Assembly: GCF_050003625.1 (NCBI RefSeq) | Contig: NC_134400.1 | Location: 67,164,126-67,228,125, forward strand | DNA: 64,000 nucleotides | Direction of reading: 5' to 3' | Origin: Haematobia irritans | Taxonomy: Eukaryota > Arthropoda > Insecta > Diptera > Muscidae | Shown here: positions 33,021 to 43,630 of the stretch, piece by piece | How positions within the stretch are numbered: the stretch's first letter is position 1 | Layout: every line of letters starts with the position of its first letter | Program-made: the position numbers and the translations under genes | Notes under the pieces: generated by a model | The model's database searches: none | Seen by the model: the letters and a program-made list of their open reading frames with translations, nothing else | Told to the model about the DNA's origin: nothing

Positions 33021-36014
33021 CAATCCCACGGCGGAGGGTTCTGTGTACCGGATTGACCCGATGGACCCCATCCATTGGCCAGCGGCTGCCACATCAGTGT
33101 ACGTGTTGTTTCGTCCGTCTTTTTGTGTTGGAGAAGGTGCATCCCGGGGAGCCTTCTCCGTTTGCTGTTGGTCCGAGCCGGGATAGAGGAGAGCCCCGGA
33201 ACATGGCATTGTTCAGTCTGCCGAAACCTGATCCACCACCGTTCGGTTTCGGTCAGGTGTAACCGGTGCTTGGAGTGGTGCATTACCGGAACTGTTCCGG
33301 CTTAACATCGCTGCGGGAGTATAGTCACACTGACTACGTGGCAGGATGCTGTGCCAGCGATAGCAGCAGTGGGTCGTCCGACTATGCGACCCCCCCCCCC
33401 CCCCCGACATCTCCCGTTCAACAATATTCTCCGCCTCAGCATCTTACACCCAATATTTTTGTTCCAGTTCCGGATAGTGCATCGTTTTTGCAATTTAATT
33501 GCAACGGGCTCCGAGGTAAGATTAGCGAAATCGTGGACTTTATGAATCGGAAAAGGATAAGGGTCGCAGCGATCCAGGAGACTAAGCTGAATTCCACCTG
33601 CAGCCTACGCCATTGTGATGGATACAATGTGCTTCGAAAGGATCGCACAAGAAGTGGAGGTGGTGGCCTGGCTTTCATAATACACCGTTCCGTGCAGTAT
33701 AGACCTATCCCGCTTGTGCCAGACACTAGTGACCCGTATATGGAATGTATGGGGGTAGCAGTCAAGTCTGGGGCTGTCGAGATAGAGCTATACAATGTGT
33801 ATATACCGCCGGTTGGTAGCTGTGCTCCAGGTTATTGCCCAAACATTGAGTGGCTATTGTGCGGGCATAACCGATTGGTTCTAGGAGACTTTAATGCCCA
33901 CCATGAACTTTGGCATTCACTCCTAGGTAATGACCAGAGAGGCATAGCTTTGGCAGAGCAGATAGATGACTCCACATTTTGCACGGTGAACGAAGAGGCC
34001 CCCACGAGAATTATGGGTGACTGCAGCAGTTCGCCAGATTTATCTGTAGCGTCGCCTGGTCTGATAAATGACGTTTCCTGGCAACCCGTCATTTCATTGG
34101 GACCGGACCACCTCTCCATAATTCTCACCATTAACCGACCCTCCGATTTCATAACCTCTGAACGCCGGACGTTTATCAACCAAAAGAAAACCAACTGGGA
34201 AGGCTTCAGAGAATACACCGATCGCCGCTTCAGTGAGCTCCCGTCCCCCTCTCATGATCATGTTGCCCATAGGGCGTTCCGGGACATCATCAACGCAGCA
34301 GCCGCTCGCTTCATACCCGCTGGTCGAATTGCCCAAGTGAGGCCCAACTTCCCAGCCGAAGCGGCGGGGCTCGCAGACGAGCGTGATGAACGCCGTCGTG
34401 CTAACCCTGCTGATCCTAGAATCAGAGAACTAAATCTAGAGATTAGTAAGATAGTCGACGAGCACAAGAGGAACACTTGGTTAGAGCACCTGAAGCAATG
34501 TAACTTAGGCACAGGGACTGGTAAATTGTGGTCAACAGTGAGAGCCCTCTCGAACCCCGCTACAATGGATGATGGGATTTCAGTCACCTTTGGCGACGTG
34601 ACTGTGACTGATCCGAAGAGAGCCAAATACTTCAACCGACTGTTTGTCGAGCATCCCGAGAGTGATAGAGCGAAAAAGAGAGCCACTCGTCGCATACGTG
34701 GTCTCCGAGCCGACGACACACCACAATTTACCGCAGCCGAAGTTACCAATGTCACCAACAGCGCGAAACCATCTAAGGCGCTGGGCCCCGACGGAATTTC
34801 AATGCTAATGCTGAAGCATCTGGGAATACTAGGAGTTGAGTACCTGACCAGACTCCTCAATTTGTCCTTGGAATCAATCATTATACCCGGTGTCTGGAAG
34901 ATCGGAAGAGTGATTCCACTACTGAAGCCAGGCAAAGATTCGAGTAAAGATGAATCGTACAGACCGATATCCCTTCTCTCGCCAGTAGCCAAGACACTTG
35001 AGGCACTACTCCTTCCAGCTGCCCACCATCAACATGGATTCCGTAAGGTACACAGTACGACGACGGCCTTACATGCCATTTCGACACATATCAATTCGTT
35101 CGATACGGTCAACCATGCCACATTATTCGAGGACATCGAGAACACGTCCCTACCGGCAGGGGCGAAGCGTTGGGTTCTGAATTATATGTGTGGACGCCAG
35201 TCGTACGTGGAATTCAGGGACAAAGAAACCTTGTTAACTACATATAAGGCAATTGGCCGGTCAGTGGTAAACTATGCAGCGCCAGTGTGGACACCTCAAA
35301 CGAGCGATACGCAGTGGAATAACATACAGACCTGTCAGAACGCTGCCCTTAGAACCGAAACAGGATGTCTCCGCAGTACACCCCTGGATCACCTTTATGC
35401 GGAGACCAAGATCATCCCAGTGCGTCGACACAACTACATGTTGTCAAAGCAGTACCTCTTGGGTTGCCATCGAAGTTGTCATCCGAATCACCATCTTGTG
35501 GATAGACAACCTCCACCCAGGAATGTAAGGGTTGATCTTCACCTTCTAGAGCCAAAGATCCAGCGTTACAAAAGAGAGCCTCTAGATCAGGCAGCATACC
35601 AGACAGGTCTGAACAGGATTCATGAGGATACTGTAGCTGAAGCGGTGAGAAGCTACAAGGTTAATCCTGTTCTCGGAGTCCGACCGCCGCCCATTGCACC
35701 GGAGGAGAGAGACCTCCCACGGCAGACAAGGGTAGTTTTGGCCCAACTAAGGTCAGGCAAGTGCAGCCGCCTCAATTCATACTTATCAGTGATTGATAGC
35801 AGCGTAGCTGACGTGTGTCCCATATGAAATCAAGGGCCACATGACACTCGTCACCTTTTTGCTAGCCCAGCTAAGCCTACCCGTCTCACTACCAGATCAC
35901 TCTGGACACACCCCATCCTTGTCGCAGAGTTCCTTGATCTGCTACCAGCTGAAATACACAAGCATAGAACAAAATGGATGAAACTACATTAAAAACTGTT
36001 ACAATAACAACAAC
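33021..36014 (+). mobile_element. LINE B, copy B3, complete ends with 12-bp target duplication
   Basis: Begins CAATCCCACGG and ends ACTGTTACAATAACAACAAC. It is flanked by the perfect 12-bp repeat ATAAGTAGGGTT at 33009-33020 and 36015-36026. The 12-base duplication length equals that of B1, which defines the insertion signature of this family. Internal lesions: decayed 2A-like motif, a frameshift near 33277 between the PHD-like finger and the endonuclease, three in-frame RT deletions and a TGA at 35825-35827. Confidence 0.9.
33266..35827 (+). pseudogene. LINE B3 endonuclease plus deleted reverse transcriptase (853 codons)
   Basis: The 16-C tract keeps the frame open from the end of the PHD-like region through the endonuclease and the residual RT. 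The endonuclease has all its conserved motifs. The RT lacks LDLSK, VPQGG and YADD through the same in-frame deletions as B2. The deletion that removes YADD is 474 bp (relative to B1, 13696-14170) and is bounded by the direct repeat GGACA. The frame ends at a TGA where B1 has the TGC of CPICNQG, so the C-terminal Cys/His motif is lost. A long open frame with a dead polymerase is unusual but may be chance. Confidence 0.88.
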
Positions 36015-36026
36015 ATAAGTAGGGTT

Positions 36027-36311
36027 GTTTACGAATAGGTAGCCATATAAGTAGGCTTTCACTACTTACCCGAACAAGCGGGTTTGTGTTGAATTTTTTG
36101 AATATTGTATCATTGCTAATCTTACCCTCAGGCAATAAAGTTGAATAACGGAAGAAAACCAATAAAATAAGGTGTGGATGATACTGGACGTTACCGTCTG
36201 TCTCGACACCACTTTGAAAGGAAAAAGACACTAAAGCTCTTGGACGTTGACCGTCTGGAGTCTTCTAAAATTAGAATTGAGGATATGTGGAAGAATTCCC
36301 CAGTCCTTCAT
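36027..36311 (+). repeat. Putative LTR/R-U5 segment of gypsy-like element E
   Basis: The segment contains an AATAAA signal at 36134-36139 and ends CCTTCA just before a TGGCGCCCAAC primer-binding site. That order is expected for a 5' LTR. The left boundary is not defined and I find no matching 3' LTR in the window. Confidence 0.4.
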
Positions 36312-36322
36312 TGGCGCCCAAC
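36312..36322 (+). other. tRNA primer-binding site of element E
   Basis: TGGCGCCCAAC matches the tRNA-Lys-type primer-binding site of several gypsy-like elements and lies about 190 bases before the gag-like frame. Confidence 0.6.
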
Positions 36323-36512
36323 AAAACTTATGATACTGGTGGTACCTTCAACTTTTGTGGAAAATCTTACTCAGACTTCACATCATTGTTGTTGTTGTTG
36401 CCTTCAATCCCTGTAGTCGCTTTCTTCGCCGTTTTGTGGGTTATTGGAATTTGGTTGTTGCTATTCTTTTGGGTACAAAAAGTAATAATTTAGCTCATAT
36501 TTAAGTGGGAAG

Positions 36513-37541
36513 ATGTACAGACGTAGTCCACGGAATCCTAGTGTAGACACCCCACAAGGGACAAATTCTATAAATTCTGGGGCTTCGGTACAAAGGAATG
36601 AGTCAAATGAAAATATACCCAGCACAAATAATGGTGGGTCAAATAATATGGCAGCACAAAATGGACAAATTAATGCAGCTAGGCCTAACGATAACCACAT
36701 TCCACCTACGGTTAGCCAAAATCCAATGAATACCATAAATCTTACGGATGTCCAATTTAGAGAGCTTCTGATAGGTATCGGCCTTAACCAAAATCATAAA
36801 GTTAGTACATTCAGCACTTGTACTAGCCGTTTTACCGGCGATAGAAATTCAACTTAGATCAAAGATTTTCTAGCCCCTATCCTTGTTTACAAAGAGGCTG
36901 AAAACATTTCGGATGTCCATGCGCTTAATAGCCTTCCACTGCTACTTGAGGGTTATGCTTCGACGTGGTGGCAAGTTGAAGTTAGAACATTCAGTGAAGC
37001 CGTCGATCTTTTAAGGAAAACGTTTGCTCCTCCTAAGCCAGATTGGCGTATTTATAGCGAGATTTTTCTGGATAAAAAAAAAAGCTTAGAGACTGTAGAC
37101 AGTTTTGTCTGTAGAAAGCGTAGACAATTTTCTCAGCTAACGGAAAAACTTTCTGAAAAAACAATGCTCTGCATGATTTACTTGGTCTTACTTGGTAAGG
37201 TCTCAAGAAACACTATTTCCATATTTCAAGATCTCCTAACTAAGGCCAGGGAAATTGAAATCCTGGCAATTGAAAATAAGCAGGAAAAACAGAAAGGTAT
37301 AATGGGTTTGAAAATGTCGATAAAAAGACCATGAAATGTGCTTATTGCAGAAAACGAAACCACACCATTGAGAATTGCTACAAAAAGCTCGAAGCCCGCA
37401 AATGCAAAGCTGATAAGCCGTGCAAATTGCCCTTATTGTAATAAAACTCAACCTGGAACCAATAGAGAGCCCCTTGGCTTCAATTCTATAAATATGGCTG
37501 TGGTCAGTAGAAATGTCCCTGTAGTATCATTTAAATTTTAG
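36513..37541 (+). pseudogene. Gypsy-type gag remnant (element E)
   Basis: Starts MYRRSPRNPSVDTPQGT with a low-complexity Asn/Ser-rich N terminus. The frame stops at 36857 within FTGDRNST. Beyond it the plus strand continues as gag-like sequence in shifted frames (LLLEGYASTWWQVEV, LRKTFAPPKPDWRIY) and a zinc knuckle CAYCRKRNHTIENC at 37333-37374 (CX2CX4HX4C). Several frameshifts and stops make it a pseudogene. The rest of the element is missing; LINE C follows directly. The gag layout resembles Osvaldo-like gypsy elements, but this is tentative. Confidence 0.6.
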
Positions 37542-37690
37542 AGGACGAATTGTATACTAAATTGATCAAGCAAAATAAAGTACTGGAAGATAGACAGTTT
37601 AAAATATGAAAAATATATAAAACAAAGCGAAATAATAAAACCATTTATAATGTCAAACTAAAAGTTAATGGCGAGAAGTATGAAGAAATA

Positions 37691-37954
37691 ATGAAGGATG
37701 CAAAAATAAAGGTTGTTTGGAAAAGATGCAGAGCCTGTGACGGAACCAGTGTACAACAGTGTTTCAAGTGTAAAGGTTATAACCACAAATCGAGTGAATG
37801 TACAAATCTGGAAACATGTCTGAAATGTCTAGGAGATCATAAAACAACTGAATGTGATAGAGGGCAACTAAATAAATGTATTAACTGTACGCGAGTAAAT
37901 AAAAAACTAAATCTTGGATTAGACGAAAACCATTATACCAACAGTAAAAAGTGA
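37691..37954 (+). pseudogene. LINE C ORF1 C terminus with zinc knuckles
   Basis: The frame shows three consecutive Cys-rich modules: CRACDGTSVQQCFKC, CKGYNHKSSEC and CLKCLGDHKTTEC, then CINCTRVNKKLNLGLDENH. Such tandem CCHC knuckles are typical of the gag-like ORF1 of jockey- and CR1-like LINEs and bind RNA. It is truncated at the N terminus. Confidence 0.7.
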
Positions 37955-38285
37955 AGGATAAACTAATAATTTTAACAAAGTTAAACTAGTAACTACATCA
38001 GAAAATCCTTAGTTCCTGATATTTTCGGAGACACATATAACACAAGATGTGGATAATAGTGAAATCAATTTAGATTGTTATAATCAAATCATATGTTATT
38101 CAAACTCCAGTCGCACGGGAAAATGTTGTAACATCAAACTATTGGATATTGTATTGTTTAGCAGTAAGAGGAAATGTGAAATTAATAATAGGAACACCAA
38201 ATGGTTCCGAGGTCGAATTCTGTGATAAGTTTCAAGAATCTCTTGAAAACATTTGTGAACATAACTGTGATATTATTATTGCGGC

Positions 38286-40400
38286 GATATAAATATAGAC
38301 TGGCTAAAGGATAACACATACAGAAACAAACTAAAAAGTGCTCTTTATGACAATAATTTGAACCAAATTGTAAACGAATATACGAGAATATCTAGTACGT
38401 CTAAGACACTTATTGATTACGTTCTTACGAACAGCCACAGAATAACTGCGAAAACGGACCCATCGAACATTATATCCGCGATACAATATAAAATAAACGT
38501 CCGCGGTACAAGGAATTTGAATATTTCAAATATGATCGAATTTTGTTTTTAGAATCTTTGAGATCCGTTATGAGTGATACAGGGCATAGCGATGTGAATG
38601 CTTTAGCTCAAGACCTTGACAAAGTATTCAGCATTTCAGTATCCAAATGTATAAAAAAGAAAATTGTAAATGAAAACTGCTCACATCAGAAATGGTATAC
38701 CGACAAGCTAAAAACTCTAAAATATGAAAAGAACGCTGCGCATAGACGAGCCAAATATTTGGATACGACACAAGCGTGGGAAAATTTTATAGCTTTTCGA
38801 AATAGATACAAGCTAGCTATAAGTAATGCAAGAAACGCATATGTAAACCAGCAAATTACACGAGCCAAGGACCAGAAGACCATGTGGAAAAGTATAAAAG
38901 ATCTTGTGATGGAAAAACGACGAAATGTGATCAAATCTGTGATATTTAGTGATGTAGAATATGAGAACAATGATCAAATAATTAATCTTTTCAATGATTA
39001 TTTTAAAAATAGTGTAAACGATATAAGGGACTCTATACAAAATGTGCAATATTTTAACAATATAGATTATTTCGATCAGGAATTCAAATTTCGAACAATT
39101 GATATGAATGATCTAAAAAGTGTCGTTAAAGGACTAAAGAACAAATATGTGGGAAAAGTCTGCTCAAAATTATAAATAAATAAATCACTCGAGAATGGCA
39201 TATTTCCAAATTGCTGGAAAGAGACAATGATAACTCCGATTGAGAAAGTAAAAAACACGAAGAAGAGTGAAGAGTTTCTGCCAATTAATATCCTGAAAAC
39301 ATTTGAAAAAGTTGTAAAATTACAACTGGAAGAGTTTATAGAGAATAATGGCATTCTATCGAAATACCAATCTGGATTTATGAAAACTTTTCATGTGAAA
39401 CGACTGTAAATTACGTAATAAATAAATGGAAAAAAACCGAAAAACTCGAAACTGACTGCGATATTTCTAGACTTCAAAAGAGCTTTCGAAACAATAGACC
39501 GGGATATTATGATAAACTTTATATGTATGGTATTAGAAATAAAGAACTACAATGGTTCAAATCATATCTCTCTAATAGAGAACAATTTACGAAAATAAAT
39601 GACTCTAGATCTTGAAAACTTCATAATAATTTTGGTGTACCGCAAGGATCCCTACTCGGAGCCCTTTTTTTTATAATCTACATCAACGATATGCCGAAAA
39701 TGTTAAACGAATGTAAAATTGTAATGTATGCGGAAGATACTTTAATCTTCGCTGAAGGAAATTCGGATTCTGAAAGTCGGAATAAAGTATACGATGACAT
39801 GCAGCGTATAAATACATGGTTAATGATGAACAAATTAAAATTAAATGAAAACAAAACAAAGATAATTGAGTTGAACACGAGTAGTGACGATAATTTTAAG
39901 ATAAATGGGAAAGAAATAGAAAAAGTGACACAAATTAAATACCTTGGCTTCATAATTGACTATAAATTAAACCTTAACGAACATATTGACAACGTTTGTA
40001 AAAAAATTAGTAAGAAAATTGGCTTCTTTAAGAGAATAAGAAATAATATAAACATGTTAACTTCATTAAATGTGTACAATACGATAATTAAACCGCATTT
40101 CGAAAATACGGTTCAACAATTTTATATACATGTTGCACAGAAACACAAATAGAAAGAATGCATCAATTGCAAAACAAAGCGATGAGAGCAATACTAAAAT
40201 GCAATAGATATACAGCAATAGACACTATGCTAGGCACTCTAAAATGGCTTAATATAAAACAACGACTAGCTTTTAATACAATTAAATTAATTCGGAGAAC
40301 GAACAATGACGAAGCACCAGATTATCTCACCGAAAGATTGTTGGAGATGTGCAACCATATAACCTCAGAAATAAAGGAGATTTCAGGTTACGGCGCGTAA
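38286..40400 (+). pseudogene. LINE C endonuclease/reverse transcriptase remnant
   Basis: Pieces in several frames: endonuclease end (NIDWLKDNTYRNKL, TLIDYVLTNSHRIT), a linker with an RxxR-rich region (38543-39175), then RT motifs GILSKYQSGF, FLDFKRAFETIDRD (around 39460), GVPQGSLLGALFFIIYINDM and YAEDTLIF (around 39725), and LGFIIDYKLNLNEH. The catalytic YADD has become YAED, and there are stops and frameshifts at about 39175, 39409, 39615 and 40152. Non-functional. Confidence 0.78.
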
Positions 40401-40626
40401 ATTCATCATCTTCACAGAGATCTCTTTTTTACAAAGGACTTCATTTATGCAACAGGCTACCCAATTATATAAAAATGAGGAGAATGAGAATTTATTTAAA
40501 AAAAACTTTGTATTAATTATATAAGAAATAATAATATTAATTCACTCTGTTAAATATCTTAATTCAATCGTATATAATTTTTTTACATAATTTGTTAATA
40601 TGTATAGTATTTACACTCTTCTATAT

Positions 40627-40922
40627 ACGAGGGCGGTTCGGAAACTTTTTAGCCTATCAATGAAAGAGAATAGTTAGTTTTTCAAAAATATTTTTATTTT
40701 TCAATATAATCTCCTGAAACTTCAAGTCCAACGCTTTTTTAGCAATTCTATCCCTTGATTAAAATAGTTTTACTCAAGGTCTTCAAAATAATGGTTTACA
40801 ACTGTAATTGCATCTTCATTTGAGGTAAAACGCTTGCCAGCAAAGATTTTTTTAGATTTGGGAACAAGTAAAAGTCACGGGGAGCTATATCAGGAGAATA
40901 AGGTGGGTGGTCAAGCAACAGA
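40627..40922 (-). mobile_element. Mariner 3' end fragment
   Basis: The left end CGAGGGCGGTTCGGAAAC after a TA is mariner-type inverted repeat sequence. On the minus strand the adjoining sequence encodes the C terminus of a mariner transposase: LLLDHPPYSPDIAPRDFYLF, then GKRFTSNEDAI, ending at a stop. The D in APRDF is the expected third residue of the DD34D catalytic triad. Only about 0.3 kb remains; its inner end is fused to gypsy D gag. Confidence 0.8.
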
Positions 40923-42693
40923 TCAAAGGAAAGTTGCCTTGCTTCTTCATCATATTGGTAGTCAAACACTGGACATTTTCAATTCATTTGATATGCATGT
41001 GCATACAGTGAAGTATGAAGAATTATTAAAAAAATTTAAGCTGTATCTTATACCACAAGTAAATATAGTGATGGAGCGACATACATTTTTTACTTGTAAA
41101 CAAGAGGATCTGCAAACTATAGAAGATTACATAACACAGCTTAAAAATTTAAGCGCAAATTGCGAGTTTGGACAGCTTCGTGAATCCCTTGTTCGAGATA
41201 TATTTATTTGTGGTCTTTCGTCTAAATACACAAATATTAAAGAGAGGCTTTTGTCGGAAGGAGACTTAAAATTGGAAAAAGCTATAAAAATAGCGAAAAG
41301 CATTGCAATGACAAAAGAAAGTGCTTTGTTGTTGCAGTCTGAGCACGTGGAAGAAAGTTATATAAATGTTGTCCAAAGAAGGGGAGATAAAAGGCAATTA
41401 CAGAAGAGAAACACTGGTGAATACAATCGGAGCGACGGCGTCAGGCGACAAAATGGGTGGAAAGGAAATATGAAGGCTGAAAATTGTAACAAGTGTGGAC
41501 GATGGCATGGAAATAAATGTGCGGCGGATGGTGCGCGGTGCCATAAGTGCGGAAGATTTAACCATTTTGCAAAAGTGTGTTCTGCCAACAACAAGATTGT
41601 AAAGCAGATAAATGCCGATGAAGATGATGAAGAACTTGATGATGGTGGTGATGACTTGTTCGTTGGAATGGTCCATAAGGAGGAAAGAAGCCCAGCGGAA
41701 TGGAATGTGGAGGTAAAGATTAGTGATATGAACATAACGTTGCAAATAGACACCGGTGCTCAGGCTAATATATTGTCATATGGGACAGCCAAACTGAATA
41801 TTATTGATAACATAAGAAAGACAGCTATTCGCATTTTTACAATAAGTAAGGAAAATATTCCAGTTCTTGGTAGGGTAAATTTAAAAGTAATATACAATTC
41901 TAAACAATATATTCTGAATTTCTTTGTTGTGAATCTGAATTGCAAGAACATTGTTGGTATAGAAAGCGCTATTGATATGATATTAATAACTAAAGTTAAC
42001 ACAATTTCTGCAGAGAGGTTAACTGAAACACATTCAGATGTTTTTAGTGGACTTGGGTTATTGCAAAATGAATGCAAATTGATTATTGACGAAAACGTCA
42101 CTCCTGTTGTGGAGCCACCACGCAAAATACCATTTAAATTGTACGATGGTTTAAAAAAAGAATTAAATCGTATGACGGACTTGAAGGTTATTATAGCGAT
42201 TAGTGAGCCAACTCAGTTTGTAAACTCAATTGTTTTAGTAACTAAACGTGATGGGAGTATTAAAATTTGTTTAGATCCTAGGCATTTTAACAGGGCAATT
42301 TTAAGACCTTATTACCCCTTTCCTAGCATAGAGGATTGCAAGGCTAAACTAAACGGGTCTGAATATTTGACCTCATTGGATGCTACAAGTGGGTTTTGGA
42401 TGGTACCCCTGGATGAGCAATCGTCCAAGTTGTGTACATTTAACACTCCATTCGGGAGATATCGTTTTTTGAGATTACCCTTTGGTATAAGTGCTGCACC
42501 AGAAATCTTTCACTCACAAATGGTTAAACTATTTGGAGACATTCCAGGATTGATAATTTACATCGATAATTTTCTGATTTATTCCACCACACTCGAGGAG
42601 CACATGAGGATTTTGGAAAAAGTTATGGGAAGGGCTAAGGAGGTTGGTTTAAAATTTAGTAAATTGAAATCTAAGTTTTCAGAAGGGAGATGA
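40923..42693 (+). pseudogene. Gypsy D gag-protease-reverse transcriptase
   Basis: One fused frame. The first about 30 codons of the open frame (from 40834) come from antisense mariner; real gag starts near VALLLHHIGSQTLDIFNS. Then come a gag core (ERHTFFTCKQ), a CCHC-type region (CNKCGRWHGNKC, CHKCGRFNHFAKVC), an acidic spacer, protease (LQIDTGAQANIL) and RT (ILRPYYPFPSIEDCKAKL, FLRLPFGISAAPEIFH). The catalytic YIDD reads YIDN (LIIYIDNFLIY), which would abolish polymerase activity. The frame ends at TGA 42691 by a frameshift just before the conserved LGHIF motif. It resembles K02A2.6-type gypsy polyproteins. Confidence 0.85.
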
Positions 42694-43435
42694 GATTCTT
42701 GGGTCATATTTTTGATAGATCCGGTGTGCGACGGATGATGAGAAAATTAAGTCGATTATAGAGATGCCTAGACCGAATAATGAGAAAGATCTACAGCGCT
42801 TTCTGGGTATGGTTAATTATTTGGGGCCTTTTATTGAAAACTTATCGGCTAAGAACAAACATCTAAGGGAACTGTTACAGAAGGACGTCATATGGCATTG
42901 GTCGCATCTACATGAATCGGAATTTAATAATTTGAAAAGAGAGAAAAGCTTCGCCTGTTCTAGTATACTTTGACCCTTGCAAAGAAGTTGTTCTGTCTGT
43001 GGATACATCAAGTTTTGCTTTGGGTGCTACAATTATGCAAGAAAAACATCCAATTGCATATGCATCTGTGTCTCTGACTGAATCCCAAAGATGTTATGCG
43101 CAGATTGAGAAAGAACTTTTCGCCATACTTTTCGGATGTGTCCGATTCCATCAATATGTCTATGGATCCAAAATTATCGTGGAGACTGACCATAAGCCCT
43201 TAATTAGTTTATTCGACAAACCACTACACAAAATTCCTCCCCGTCTGCAGAGATTCATGCTTAGATTGCAGTGTTATGATTTGTGTGTTGTATATAGACC
43301 GGGTAAAGATTTGAAAATTGCAGACACATTGTCCAGGGCCCCTTTAGAAGATGTTACGATGACTGAAATGGATGAGGATATTTCTCTACATTGCAATTTT
43401 ATTGCATCATGTTTAGAAACTCAATTTTTTTTATA
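42680..43435 (+). pseudogene. Gypsy D RNase H region
   Basis: Continuation of pol in shifted frames: FLGHIFDRSGV, IIEMPRPNNEKDLQRFLGMVNYLGPF, then from 42999 RNase H with VDTSSFALGATIMQ, QIEKELFAILFG and ETDHKPLISLF, ending RPGKDLKIADTLSRAP. Frameshifts lie near 42690-42750 and 42945-42970. It is interrupted at 43436 by the hammerhead-bearing insertion. Confidence 0.82.
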
Positions 43436-43448
43436 AAAATAAAAAATT

Positions 43449-43551
43449 GTTGTTATTTTTTTATTTCAGCTTAAAACCATACATTGACTAAACTACAAGA
43501 GTAGCTTAACCAACAGAGGAAAAGAATGTTTGTCAAATTTATTTGGGCAAA
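43449..43551. repeat. Terminal direct repeat of the hammerhead element (left; right copy 43891-43993)
   Basis: About 103 bases beginning GTTGTTATTTTTTTATTTCAG and ending ATTTGGGCAAA are present at both ends with a constant offset of 442 bases. I saw no mismatch. The repeat does not include the ribozyme. Such partial tandem ends are expected if a greater-than-unit-length RNA served as template. Confidence 0.88.
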
Positions 43552-43561
43552 GCCCTATAGA

Positions 43562-43630
43562 CTGCAAGATGGTTGGATGGACGCACGTTTCGGAATTACC
43601 ACATTCCTCATCAGCATCCTCTACTTGCAG
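43562..43630 (-). ncRNA. Type-I hammerhead ribozyme
   Basis: On the minus strand all core parts are present in order. Outer stem I CTGCAAG (43630-43624) pairs with CTTGCAG (43568-43562), 7 of 7. Inner stem I GGATG (43619-43615) pairs with CATCC (43579-43575), 5 of 5, with an internal loop TAGA/AACCAT. The core CTGATGA is at 43614-43608. Stem II GGAAT/ATTCC encloses GTGGTA. GAAA is at 43591-43588. A minimal stem III (A-U, C-G) is capped by GTGC, followed by GTC at 43582-43580. Predicted cleavage is between 43580 and 43579. The very short stem III is typical of hammerheads in Penelope-like elements. Confidence 0.9.

Larger units (their letters stand above)
28839..35806. repeat. Tandem segmental duplication, unit 2 (6968 bp)
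   Basis: Second copy of 21853-28822. It holds the 3' part of LINE A3 from 28839 (the A3 tail end is missing here), nested A4, the remainder of A3, and LINE B3, which continues to its natural end beyond the unit. This tells which side of the junction is the original locus: the left edge of unit 1 and the right edge of unit 2 are the undisturbed flanks. Confidence 0.92.
37542..40620 (+). mobile_element. LINE C (CR1/jockey-superfamily-like), degenerate
   Basis: A plus-strand non-LTR retrotransposon remnant of about 3 kb containing an ORF1 C-terminal zinc-knuckle region, part of an endonuclease and a reverse transcriptase broken by many frameshifts. Its codons are AT-rich, unlike LINE A and B. 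The 5' end is missing at the junction with the gypsy gag. The 3' end is placed at about 40620, where a mariner end begins. The sequence is far more decayed than LINE A, LINE B or BEL. Confidence 0.75.
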
